Notes under the pieces: generated by a model
Told to the model about the DNA's origin: nothing
The model's input: the letters and a program-made list of their open reading frames with translations, nothing else
The model's database searches: none
Assembly: GCA_012656075.1 (NCBI GenBank)
Contig: JAAKBF010000068.1
Location: forward strand, 124,001-188,000
Reading direction: 5' to 3'
DNA length: 64,000 nt
DNA from: Phytophthora hibernalis
Lineage: Eukaryota > Oomycota > Peronosporomycetes > Peronosporales > Peronosporaceae
Made by a program: the position numbers and the translations under genes
Part shown: positions 22,969 to 33,900 of the stretch, one piece after another
Layout: each line of letters starts with the position of its first letter
Numbering within the stretch: the first letter of the stretch is position 1

Positions 22969-23508
22969 GCGAAGCACCTCGGAAACCGTGAGGAGCGGAC
23001 CATGGACAACGTCGTCGTCCCCATCTCGATCTGATCTGAACAACCTCGCGCTATGAAGGAAAGCAGGGCGAGAGCACTCGCTCACTTACCACTGCGCAGC
23101 AATGAAGCTCTGTGCTGAAGAGCAGAAGAGGGTGGAGTGGTTGACACTAGCAAGGGTGAATAACTAATCGAACCCGATAGACCACAGCGCTACCGTTAGT
23201 TCAATTATCAATGTGCATAGTGTCTCTTGCATTGCCGTCAATGAACACCATGTTCTGGAGATTGAATGCACGAAAGTAGGATGCACGCGTCGCATTTCTA
23301 GGATACCCGATCATCGGATGAGTGCGTGGCAAGATTCCCTCTGAAACATCTGCGGCCGACCTTGCACCAAGCAGCCTTCCGGCACAGCATGGAAGTAGCT
23401 GCAAGGACGCAAAACACAATGACATTTGGCCTCCCCACTCGGCTTAGCTCTTTATGATATGTATGTAAAACGAAAACTAGTCTCAGCAACTCTCTCCTCC
23501 ACGCTCCC
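22969..23508. other. Convergent 3' intergenic region
   Basis: 540 bp between two gene ends. No frame, RNA gene or repeat was recognised. Confidence 0.5.
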
Positions 23509-24900
23509 TTAGAAGCCGAACTCACCAAAGAAGTCGACATCCTTCTTGGGCTTCTCCTTTCTGCAACTGGTGCCGGGGTGGCGCAGCAGCAGTAGGAGCA
23601 GCCACAGCCGAGGCTGAACTATTGCTGCTGGAGGCCGACGCAACGGACGAGGAAGAAAGCCCAAGCAGATCGTGATTGCTGCCGTTAGTACTGGACGAAG
23701 ACCCAAACAAGTCGGATGTCTGTGCAGGCTTGGTCTGCTGCGGAGGCGTGTAAAAGTTGCCACTGTTGTTTCTGCTGCTGCTGCTACCGAGCTGCGAGTC
23801 CAACCACGAGTCATTGTCGTGATCACGGCTCGACGAACTTGTGCTGCTGTTGCTGCTACCCATTCCAGCGTACTTGCCAGTGGCTGACAGTTCGCCAGTC
23901 ATACGAGGGAACGCGCTGTTCATGCCGTTCGAGTTGCCATTCGCATTGCCGTTTCCGTTCACAGCAGTCTGCGCCGTTTGCAAAAGAGCCGAGGCTCCGC
24001 TGGAAAGCACTGACCAACCAGAAGAGGCCGAAGACTTGACATTGTCCGAGAGTGCAGGGTCGTGGATAGCACTCTGGACGTAGGACCAGCTCGACGACAC
24101 CTTGGAGCCCAGATCCTGGTCCTTCACGAGACTTGCAGCGGAGCTGGCAGCCGTCGTGACAGTGCTCGTGAAGTAGCTAAAAGCACCCGAAAGATCCCCC
24201 AGTCCACCAGCCTGCGCCTGCGGTGCACGCGTCTCTCCGCCACTTCCGATTCCCTGCATGCCATTGGCACCAAATTTTGCCGCCATGCGAGCACGGGCTT
24301 CTTCACGCAGCTTCACCTGTCGCGCGACGTAGTCCTGCTCCGACTCGCCCTTGAGTGCCTCCACGCCGCGCGTGTCACCACCAGCAGAACCTCCACCCGA
24401 GTAGGAGGCGGACGAGAAGGAGGAAGACGCAGGTTTGCGCATACTTGGGTCCCACTGCGGGAGCGACGGCGGCGCGCGGCCCTCGACGACGGCCGTCAGT
24501 CGCTGGCGATAGGCCTCCGCCTGAGGCGCGTTGTACTTCTCACTGATCGAAAGGTCGGTGGGGACGCCAGCCGCCGAGAAGGCCGCGCGGAAGGTGTCGT
24601 TGCCGCCCTGTTGCATCTGCAGCACCTGCTTGTCCGTCCACGAGTCCATCGTCACGGAACGAACGAAGGAGATGTGCACGCCCAGTCCGCGGTGGCGTCC
24701 AGAGCACTCGAGACACATGAAGGTGCCGTACGAGACGGTGGCCCACTGAGGGTACGGCGCATTGCAGTCCACGCAGCGCTGTAGATAGATAGAGTTAGTA
24801 TCTGTCACTTAACTTCTAGAGCTCAAGTCAGATGACGTACGTTGTTGCCTGGCAAGCGCCGCAGCTCCTGCTGGGTCTCCATGGGCATTTGGTGCGCCAT
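23509..24900 (-). CDS. ArfGAP1-type Arf GTPase-activating protein
   Basis: Stimulates GTP hydrolysis on Arf1 at Golgi COPI membranes. Exon 1 (24900-24841) and exon 2 (24778-23509) give 443 aa after two corrections near the 3' end (23575-23578 and 23558-23560). The zinc finger CVDCNAPYPQW-x-CLECSGRHRGLG includes the catalytic arginine of the CxxCxGxHR pattern. The middle has Ser/Gly/Ala-rich amphipathic segments (SGAFSYFTSTVTTAASSAAS) like ALPS curvature sensors, then SDLFGS and a C-terminal DVDFFGEFGF aromatic motif typical of coat-binding tails. Confidence 0.9.
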
Positions 24901-25126
24901 TCTGTCTATGGGGAGCTGAGGGAGGAGAGTGAGAGACTATAAGACGACAGATATATGCACAGCGACCGACGTACTTGGGGAAGAGGTCGGGAGACGCGAA
25001 ATCAAAGAGAGTCGGCGGTAACTGAACACAGGCGCTGAACCAGTGGCTAAAAATAGGACGGATTACAGCCAATCGCATGTTGACAGGAAGACACCGTTAC
25101 GGCCAGACAGGCACAAGAGACTTTTT

Positions 25127-26608
25127 CTATTGTCGCCGGAAGGACACGACCCGCGTACGCTGCGGCCGCTTGAGCACCTGGTAGAACAGCAGGTTGAGCC
25201 CTGCGAAGCTGCCGAGTGTGATTGCCACGTACGTCGCAAAGTTGCTGTAGCCGCGGCCGCAGATCATGTACCACGAGTCCTCGTACAGCAGCTGCGTGAC
25301 CGGGTAGTTGCACAGGTTGAACTCCTCGTCGAAGTCGTGCACGCACAGATATCTCTGACGGCGGTGCTGCATGCCGACGAGCGAGTAGAACGATTCGCTC
25401 TCGAGGCAGTTGCCCAGAGGCTGGTGATTGCCCAGCGATACGATCTCCGTCGGGTTGGTGAACAGCACCAGCAGCACCAGGACAAAGTAGAGCAGGAACA
25501 CCATCTGGTTCACGGCGTGGTCGATGCACGAGTACAACCAGTCGCTGTCGTAGGCATCCACGGGATCCAGCACCTTCAGCATCTCAGGAGAGTCTGCCAG
25601 CAGAACCACAAAGCCATTATGAGAACGCTGCGTGGCATTATAAAAAGAAAGCACGATATCCTACCTCTTTCTCGATCGGCCATCCAGAAGAGAAGCAAAC
25701 TTGCAGCTAGCAGCATAAAGAAACACACCTACACAGTACATGATTGTCAGCTTGCGCTATCATATCAAGGTATTGCACGAGTGGTTGTTACCTGTGCCTG
25801 GATCCCCATTAAATGAACGGTCAGTGGTAGCCCAAGATGAGGAAGCCCGTAGCGAAAAGCGTACTGAGCAGCGGCATCAGCAGCACATAGCCCCACTCGG
25901 ACTTCCAGTGCTCCTCCTCGTAGTAGTCGCCCACAAGCAACGTGCTGTACCATACCCAGCAATTAGCACCGAGTACTGGGATTTCTCCATCCATACCCAT
26001 ACTAGCCTTACCTTCGCAAAATGTGATGCACGCAGAGAAACCCAAAGGCGAAGAAAAAGTAATAAAGAGAGCGTGGCACGGCACTCCCATCATCCGATCA
26101 GCGAGCAGTGGATCCGTGTCGTGCCACGTCCACCACAGGAACTTGGAGCCCAGCAACTCGAACGGGAACGCAAGTATCACCATGAGCGACCCCATTGCAA
26201 AAGGTTGGAAGAACGGGTCGATCCGCAGTCGTGACGTCGCCACGAACGCTCTGACCAAACCAAACAACAAATGAGCTCCTCTGACCCAACCGGAGCAATG
26301 AATAACACGCACATGTAATAGAGTTGCGCCTGTAACAACACATTGTAGAGTGGCAGTCGATCCGTCACCAGCATCACGAGCGCCTGGGCGTGCCATCGCT
26401 TGCTAGAGTAGAACAGCAGCTCCACCACAAGCACTTGGAGCACTGCAGCGGTTAACATGGTGGCGTTGCGCTTGCCGGACGAGTGCACGTGCAGAAGGAG
26501 CAGGAAGACAGAAAGGTACGTGACCCCCTCCACTGCTGCTAGCGACGCGTTCTCGTTCAGAAGCCCCAGGAAGGCGATCGGCATTATTACACGCGACGTC
26601 GCCACCAT
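25127..26608 (-). CDS. Multi-pass membrane protein (DUF7802-like)
   Basis: Five exons: 26608-26313, 26250-26012, 25944-25792, 25728-25665 and 25593-25127; 406 aa after two corrections (26054-26058 A5 and one near 25825-25833). About eight hydrophobic helices are visible. A conserved lumenal or interfacial segment reads SKFLWWTWHDTDPLLADRMM, followed by GVPCHALFI and LLVGDYYEEEHWKSEWGY. I recall this layout in an uncharacterised family (DUF7802), an assignment from memory. The Trp/His/Asp cluster suggests a metal or cofactor site inside the membrane. No signal peptide; function unknown. Confidence 0.78.
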
Positions 26609-26691
26609 CTTGGCAAGTAAAATCGCAAAATGCAGTTTTTGACACGTCGAAAGGCTGTTGTATCAGTTATACGTTGGATTGCAACACATGG

Positions 26692-28662
26692 CTACATGGC
26701 CTTGCCGTCGTGAGGAAGTTCGACGACCGTGTCAGACCTGAAGGCCCGATAGAGCACAAATACGAAAACGCCTAGAAGTACCAGGAGGAACACAGTGCTG
26801 GATGCAGAAGCGTCTCCAGCTCCAATGATTGGCCTCTTGGAGCCGTTGGGACTTTCGCCGCGGTTCCACACGAGGTTCTCCACTTTCTCCTTCCAACTCT
26901 CAGCGGCGTCCTGGCCTCCCGTATCTCCTGTTTCAACTTGAGTGTGCTCTTCTTGGTCAAAGTCCTTGGGGATGTAGCAGGTCCGGCCTTCGTAGTTCTT
27001 GTCGCACGAACACGCGCCGTTCACGCAGTCGCCATGATGGCTGCAGTGTTCGCGGTAAACGCACACACATGATCGATCGGATGCAGTGAAATCCTCCAAT
27101 TCCGAATAGCCACTCGAAAGCGACTTCAAGTACCGATCAAATGCGATATCGTACTCGGAAAGCTCAGTGTCCAAGAACTTGGAGAGTTCCTGCTCGAATG
27201 ACGGGAAGACGAGGTTGAAGCTACCCCGTCGAGCATACTCGGTTGTTGCGGTAAACAGTTTGCGAGCAACGCTAGGTGAGAACCACCCAGGGCACGCCCA
27301 GCACGAAGTATCCCATGCACGGTTCTTGTCGCGGCACTTATCTGAGCAGAAACTAGCGTCGGCCGGGCGGAAAAACTTTTCAAATGGCAGCCGTGCTTGC
27401 GGGTGGACTCCGACGAGGTTGAGCAAATCGTGCACAAGGCGCTTCTTGATAGCCTCATCCGTAGCAAGCACGGATTGTGTAGCCTCCATCGACGGATTCG
27501 AGACAACGCGAACAAGCCACGGCTTAGCCGTGTCATCGAACTCGAAGTCGAATTTCCACATCTCAAAGAAACTGTCGCTAAGGTCGGACGGTGCATTTCC
27601 AGCTGCGCGCTTCACCTTAGCCTGCTCGCTTTGGAAGTTCCCACGGCTGCTAAGAATCACCTTGGCGATCACTGCATCCACTTCGTCCTGCAAATGTTTC
27701 GTGTCAATCCCTTGCTTTCGGAGGTATTTCTTCAGCACATGCCACGCGTTCGTTCCTTGTCGGGAGGCAGACGGGAGTTCATGAAAATCTGCCCGGAGAT
27801 CCGGAAAATCCCAAGGAGCAATGTACTGGTCAAAGTTGTAGGCAGCTGGATCGGTTTCAACCTTCAGCTTGCTCGGGTACTCGGTCTTGGCAATCTGGAT
27901 CAACGGGTGGTCGTACACATACACACGGAGCGGATTTGTAGACGTCACTGCGACGTAAAACCCAACGCGGAACTTGTGGTTGTCCAGCAGAAGCGGCTCC
28001 ACGTACTGATCCACCACCACTGACTTCCCTGAAACCCACTCGACTGGAGCTTGAACTGCAGATCTTCATCCGTGACAAAAATCTCCGCGCGTGTACTGGA
28101 GTCATCATCTCCATTGGCAGGGCGTTCCCGCAGCAGAAATCGTTGGTGCACTTGCGGGTCGTGCCCCGTTTGGTCGAGAACTCGGACTTCTTGCGCGCGT
28201 CAGCGTACGCACTGGTCAGCAGCGCCTGGTCGCGCGGCAACTCGTAGTGGGCCGGCACAAAGTCGAAGTAGAACTTGGCGTGTTTCTTCTGCTGCGTCGC
28301 GATGTGTTGGCTGAGAGCGTTTAGGGACGTGAGCTGCTCAGCTCCCGGCAGGTGGTTCACAATGGCGTGGAACTGGTTCGGGAGCTCCAGTTGGTCGAAC
28401 GGCGCTGCGGTTGAGCTCCACACGAGGTCAAAGTCTGCGCTGTCCGAGAGCAGCTTCCCCACGAAGCCTGAGCGTCGGCGGCTTGGAACTGCGAGATGCC
28501 GAGCGCCTCCAGCTGCTGCAGCACCGGCTTGAGCTTCTGCTGCTGCGTCGCCTCGGGCAGGTAGAACCGCGCGTTGGTGCGGGAACTATCTGCCACGCAC
28601 ACGTTGAGGCACGCTGCCAGCGACAGCAGAGACAGCAGCGCGGGGCGTACAGACGTCGCCAT
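26692..28662 (-). CDS. Secretory-pathway TTL-domain protein with EGF-like domain and TM anchor
   Basis: Single exon, 657 aa after three corrections (28464, 28127-28129, 28027-28029). It starts MATSVRPALLSLLSLAACLN, a strong signal peptide. It continues into a tubulin-tyrosine-ligase/ATP-grasp domain (KSVVVDQYVEPLLLDNHKF, GFYVAVTSTNPLRVYVYD), a Cys-rich segment (CSDKCRDKNRAWDTSCWACP), an EGF-like module (CSHHGDCVNGACSCDKNYEG), a transmembrane helix (STVFLLVLLGVFVFVLY) and a ~17-residue tail. TTL enzymes are usually cytosolic amino-acid ligases. Here the topology puts the domain in the ER/Golgi lumen or outside the cell, so the substrate is unlikely to be tubulin. ATP-binding residues were not all checked. 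Confidence 0.85.
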
Positions 28663-28924
28663 GCTGGAAATCTTCAACTGTTTGAACGACTTAGCAAAAC
28701 TGAACCACTCTGACTTTTCCACCCGTTTCTGATGATATCGGTTACACACACTGCTACATGGTGCGAATGTGCACGGTGGGCCTGCCGTCGTGAAGCAGCA
28801 ACTATTAATATAGCATAACAGAGCACAATGGGATTATCTTGAGTTATGTCTAAAGCCGAGGGTCGAACAGCGCTGACCTGTATCCTGTCTGGCTGTCTAT
28901 ACTGCTGCTCGTCTAGTCCACCGT

Positions 28925-29197
28925 CTAGCAGAGCTTGGGGATGTCGATGGCAGCGTCACGGAAGGCCTTGAAGGGGCGAGGCCCGGAACTGCAGCTGCTT
29001 GAGCGCGGCCTGGAAGCTCGCGTTGGGCGAGGCGACGGCGACGACGGCAGCCTCCTGTGGGGCGTCCACTGCACTGGTGTGGAAGCCCTGGCGCTGCTTG
29101 TGCTTGGGGCTGCGGTCGCAGATGACGTACACTTTTTCCGTCGGCGGACGACCTTGCAGCCGTCGCACATGCGCTTCACAGACGAGCGGACCTTCAT
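28925..29197 (-). CDS. Mitochondrial ribosomal protein bL36m with C-terminal extension
   Basis: Starts MKVRSSVKRMCDGCKVVRRR, the diagnostic bL36 N-terminus with zinc ligands C-x2-C, followed by the conserved VYVICDRSPKHKQRQG. One A is missing from the A5 run (29133-29137). The frame also shifts twice near 28965-28976 (a C run and a G run); all three repairs together return to the starting frame and end FKAFRDAAIDIPKLC, 91 aa. Ordinary bL36 is ~38 residues, so the ~50-residue tail after KHKQRQG is an extension. Confidence 0.82.
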   Translation of the reverse strand: MKVRSSVKRMCDGCKVVRRRKKCTSSATAAPSTSSARASTPVQWTPHRRLPSSPSPRPTRASRPRSSSCSSGPRPFKAFRDAAIDIPKLC

Positions 29198-29251
29198 GGG
29201 GACGGGCGAGTGGCTCTGCTTGTCCTAAACTGTCAGCCCCACTTTCAAAGT

Positions 29252-29314
29252 GTAACTCGAGTAACCCATGGATTACAAACGGTTATGGTACGTAACCCAG
29301 TAACCCTGGTTACG
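29252..29314. promoter_or_regulatory. Cluster of GTAACC-type motifs in a bidirectional promoter
   Basis: The 147-bp spacer between bL36m and the small TM gene holds GTAACT, GTAACC, GTAACC, GTAACC (as AGTAACCC) and GGTTAC within ~63 bp, in both orientations. Probable shared regulatory element; the binding factor is unknown. Confidence 0.5.
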
Positions 29315-29344
29315 TGTTTGCATGTCATTGAAGCGGATCGGCAC

Positions 29345-29683
29345 ATGGCGATGGCGAAGAAGAAAGCGACGGCAGCCAAGCGCAAGGCGGAGCAGAAGGA
29401 AGCAGCTCCTGTCGCTGCGGAGGAGCGGGAGGAGCGGCCGCTCATGGTGCGCGTGTTGACGGTGGGCGTGGCGTCGTACCTGGCGCACAAAGTCTGGACC
29501 AAGAGGAAGGCGCTCACGGGCGGCTGGTACGCGGAGGAGCAGTCAGAGACGGAGCAAGGAATGGTTACGGCCTTCGAGTACCTGAGCTCCATGGGGCTCA
29601 TCTTCGTAATCGGGATCGTGGTGGGAATGATCTTCAGCAAAGTGGCCAAGTGGATCAAGGGCACGCCAGCAAGCCAGCAATAG
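29345..29683 (+). CDS. Small single-pass membrane protein
   Basis: 112 aa, one exon. Lys/Ala/Glu-rich N-terminus (MAMAKKKATAAKRKAEQKE), a middle with VGVASYLAHKVWTKRK, and one hydrophobic helix (MGLIFVIGIVVGMIFSKVAKW) near the C-terminus. Tail-anchored topology is plausible. No known family. Head-to-head with bL36m, 147 bp apart, which may indicate a mitochondrial role, but this is only context. Confidence 0.7.
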   Translation: MAMAKKKATAAKRKAEQKEAAPVAAEEREERPLMVRVLTVGVASYLAHKVWTKRKALTGGWYAEEQSETEQGMVTAFEYLSSMGLIFVIGIVVGMIFSKVAKWIKGTPASQQ

Positions 29684-29808
29684 ACTCCTGTAGGTCTTTT
29701 GTCAAGGCGAGAATGGAGACTGCATGCAGCAGACACAGACGGAAGGGCGCTCAAGGCTTGAGGTTGCAGCCACAGTACATGTACTGCTTGCTGCAACATC
29801 CAATCACA

Positions 29809-29898
29809 GAATTGTACCCCGGATAATAGTACTCCCGGATAATACTACCCTCCCTAAAGAATTGTACACCTGATAATAGTACTCCCGGATAATATTAC
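29809..29898. repeat. 50-bp-period tandem direct repeat
   Basis: Two ~39-bp units, each with GAATTGTAC, GATAATAGTACTCCCGGATA and AT-rich ends, start at 29809 and 29859. Within each unit GATAATA occurs twice. It may be a decayed terminus of a mobile element; no coding part is nearby. Confidence 0.7.
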
Positions 29899-29955
29899 TA
29901 AACCTGAGTTTCAAATTGTCCAATTACGCGCACTTTTTCAAACTTCCTAACTGTA

Positions 29956-30953
29956 ATGGCCCCTTCCAGTCGTCGCCGTATCGGCCGCACGCTACGTCGC
30001 CCTCGTCGTCGCAGCGCCACCACGCGCCACTGCCGGCGCAGGACCTCTCCAGGCCATCGGAGAGAACACAGTGGTGCTCACAGCGGACGAGCTCCCAGTG
30101 ACGACGCTCACGAGTCCTTCACCCAAGAAGCACAAGAAAAGAAACGACCGCGCGAGTCTACGGGCTCGACGCTCTTGCAGGGCGCGAAGAAGCGCAAGCA
30201 GCAGCTGGAGACGCTGCTGGACGAGCTGGAGACGCAAGGTGCAGTCTCTTCATCCCAGTATTAATCACGCAACGAGAACTCTAATTTACTGCTTTTATAG
30301 TGCAGGAGCAGTGTGACGAGCTGGTGGCGGACGCCAAGAGGAGCGCACAGGAGCTGGAGATGGAGCTCAAAGTGCAGCTGCTCTTCCTCCCGGAAGCGGT
30401 GCGCCAGATGCCCTGGAAGACCTTCGTGGGCGACTTTGGCGGAGACCTGCAGAACGTCATCCACAGCTTATCCCAGTCGTCGCAGCCTTCACCTCCACGC
30501 CCCAAATCCTTTATGGAGCGCAACAGCATCGTGGCTGCCACGCCGTGCAGCGTTGCCGACCCGGAAAGTGGTGAGGACGGAGAGGATGACGGTCACGAGT
30601 CGAGGAATCGACGACTGTCTGCGTTTGCGACGCCCATGGACAGACGTCGCGCAGTGGAAGCCCCACGCACCATTTCGCGTACAGCTCGCAAAGGAGAAAC
30701 CACCTATTCGGTGCGAGGGTCCCCCATTCTTCCTATTACGGTGGCCAAGGTCCCTGCTGGGTCGTTGGTTGCTACCTTTGACGGGGCTCAAGAACCCACA
30801 ACGTGCTTGCGGCTTGATAGCGAGCGTGTCTTGGACCTGTCTCGACCAGAGGAACTATCGGCAAAGTCGCGTGGTGAAGCCACGTCAAAGCTGAAGGCAC
30901 TGCAGGCGAAGGTGTCGCAACTGCTACGCCAGATCAATCCGTGCGCCAGCTAA
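29956..30953 (+). CDS. Borealin-like chromosomal passenger complex subunit
   Basis: Exons 29956-30238 and 30301-30953; 312 aa after three corrections in exon 1 (29960-29963, 30049-30050, 30142-30144), which together restore the starting frame. A Ser/Pro-rich N-terminus and a KKHKKRKRPRE basic patch precede a coiled coil (KKRKQQLETLLDELETQ) that runs into VQLLFLPEAVRQMPWKTFVG. This matches the borealin helix that bundles with INCENP and survivin. The C-terminal TYSVRGSPILPITVAKVPAG resembles the borealin dimerisation strand. Role: targeting Aurora kinase to centromeres. Its stop codon overlaps the CC2D2A stop on the other strand. Confidence 0.7.
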
Positions 30954-33900
30954 AGCGGCACAAGCGCTGCGAAATACACCCACACGGACAGCACGCGGTT
31001 TGGGTGGCCACATACGTACACGGCGAGTGCGAACTCGACACCCGGCCGCTCGTTGTAGTGGATATTCTGGACAGCACGATGCACAAAGCAAATGGATCAG
31101 TTAGTTACCTGCACACGAGACATATAGTACCATATTCACAGAACTGAGCGCGTACCGTGTTCTCGACCATTTCAAGTACCCGAGGGATGTCAGTGAAAGA
31201 CGTGTGCAGTGGCAATCCGCACACTTCCCGCGAACGCTGTAGCTTACGCAAAACACTGCTACCAGGGTGCACTCTCCGCGTTGGCAGAGCAAGTTTCATC
31301 TTTAGCTTCTGTTTGAGCCTTCTCGGCGAACGTGGGCTTAATTCAGCAGTACTATCCGCAGCAGAGCGAGCAGTTTGTGGGGCGCTACTTCGGCCGCTAG
31401 CTTCCCGCTCCAGCACCACCAAATGCTCCCGCAGCTGCAAACCTGCAGCCTCGTTGAAGTTGGTGGCAAAATGCGAGCTTCTCCAGCGGCGCACGGCGAG
31501 CTTCAACGCCTCCCGCAACTCTCGCTCCACCTGCTCAACGAACTCAGGTGCCGTCTCGCTGTACGTGATTTCACGACGCTGGACGCTTGATGGCAACGAT
31601 ATATCCTTTGCCGTGAAAAAGGCTTCCAGCACTTGGTGTTACTCTCAATGTTCCAGTTCAATTCATGGCAAATACCGGTTGGGGCCAACGGCTGTACGTT
31701 CGCGAAAACATTTTTGTTGGAAACCACAAGTGATACATCGCGAAGAGGGCAGTGTGAATCCGAAACAGTATACCCGACCCCGGTACTAGCATTCCAGAGG
31801 ATTCTACGTCGAAGCACGTAGACGATATTCCCTTCTGGGATGGCATTTCCGAGAACGAGGTAGATCGGTGTGGCCTTTGAGCCATCATCCTTTCGACGGT
31901 GACGGCGGTCATACCACATGAAATAGTTTGCTAGCAGCACCGCATGCTCCTCGTGGTCTCCTGCACCCATATTCAGAAATTCCTGTGTAGTGCTCCATAC
32001 ATCCTTGTCGCCATCGAAAGCCAGCCAGTCGTCCAGGAAGGGAATCAAACTGACATAGCGCACGATAGCTAGTAGAGAAGCTGATTGAAGCTCTGGAGGT
32101 GGCGCTTGTACTCGCAGAAATCGAGGCATTAAAGTATCCCCATGGCTCAGATTGCGAACAAAAACATTGTAGTTTCGACGACGAGTTGTACTAACTCGTG
32201 TAGAATTTCTTGCACCAACAGCCCAACGTTTTGCGTGAGTATGAAGCAATTTATCTTGCGCATGTCCGACTTCAGAGGTTAACGCGTTCTTTTCATCATG
32301 ATCGGGTGACACGTTTGTGACGGGAAGTACCGGATCCAGAAGCAGAGTGAGTTTCAAGAAAGTAGCTTCTCGTGCAGCTTGCACCACACCCAGACCCTCC
32401 GAATCGTCGTCGTGTTCGTCATCATCATCGATAATACTCGCATCTGGACTACGAGGACTGCTCGGGTTTCTAGGGCTAAACGAAGCTCGCTTTCGGATAG
32501 GACTGTTGAGTGAACGACCTCGTGTATGACGCTGTCGAGGTGACTCAGCCTCCTCGTCTGAGGAAGCAACGGATAATGGCCCTGTCGATGTCTTTGCTGA
32601 GCTGGATGCAGCTCCATGTTGTCTACCAACCTGGAGATTAGCATACCCTAAATGTTCAACAGGCATTTCACAGCGCATTGAGCCTTCCAGACGACCTGCC
32701 CGATAAACCGTCAGGAAAGGCACTTCCAGACTTCCTAGGAAACAGTTTTCCCGATGCAATGCTCGCGTCTGAGCACCAAGGCGTTCTTCTCCTTCTTGAC
32801 GATCATCGTCTGCTATTGCCCCGAAGCTGGACGAATCACTTGGTCAAAGAGGTTAAACTTGATGGTGTCTTGTGTACTTTCAATGCCTTCAGGACTCCAG
32901 TCTTCTTGTGGAGGACGAAAAGGTAGAGCCACCGTTTCCATCCACATCGGGTGAGCGCCGCTACTGTGCTTTCCAACATTACCCATGATAGTTGCACACG
33001 AAGTTTGTCGTGTTTTTCCCTGGAAGCTAATTTGTACGAATACGTGGCTCTCGTATTCTAGTGCAACGCCCCCGCGGGGTGTTTCATCGATTTCTTCACT
33101 TTGATTGTCAGAGGACATCATTCGTGGGCTCTTCTTGGTTCGGTGCAGTGTATCGCGCCGTTTCTTTCCAGTTGTACCATTTTCTTCTGCGTCCACTGTG
33201 TTGCGTGGGGGCTTAATTCTCACGGGTACATTGGTCGCCTTATGAATTTGCACATATAGCGTGCAGGCCGCGGGCCAGTGTGCTGCTGATTGTGATTTTG
33301 GCACAGCTATTGGTACTTTTGCACGAGGTCGCAAACGACGTCGTGGAGCAAACAATGCCCCAAGTGCTGGAAACTCCAAGGTCCCTGGGAACAAAGGCAG
33401 AGGTTTCTCCTGAACAATTGCCGCGAGAGCTTTGGAACGACCTGCTCGTGCATCTTGATTACTACTATCAGTATTGTAGTTATTCACAATTTGAGTTTGC
33501 CGCACTCGCTCACGGAAATCTTGAAGTTTAAGGAGTTGCCGTACACGATGACGTTCAACGATAGACGCATCAGCTCGCTCGGCTTCCTCAGACAGCAGAC
33601 GCCGGTCGAAAGCATGCAGCTCTGGGCGTAGCAGGCGAAGTAGTCGCTCATCAGCTAGCAATTCGTTCTCTAATAGCGGTAGTGGTTCGTCAAAGACTGT
33701 GTGTTGAGGCATCCACCTTGGTGGCTCCACTTTTCCAGTGTCATGGCTAGCAACAGCACCGCAAAAACTTGTTCCGTGGCGAGAAACGTGCTCGCGATCG
33801 CGAAGTCGTAGGAGTCGATTACGTTTTGTGAGCCCGCGACCGCTTCCAGTCAAGGGTCCAGGTACGTCACTTGTACGAAATACTTTCCGTCCACCCAAAT

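Noticed and set aside
30071..30316. Separate short gene inside borealin exon 1
   Set aside because: It is the middle part of the same protein seen between two frame losses; all three repairs join it to both sides.
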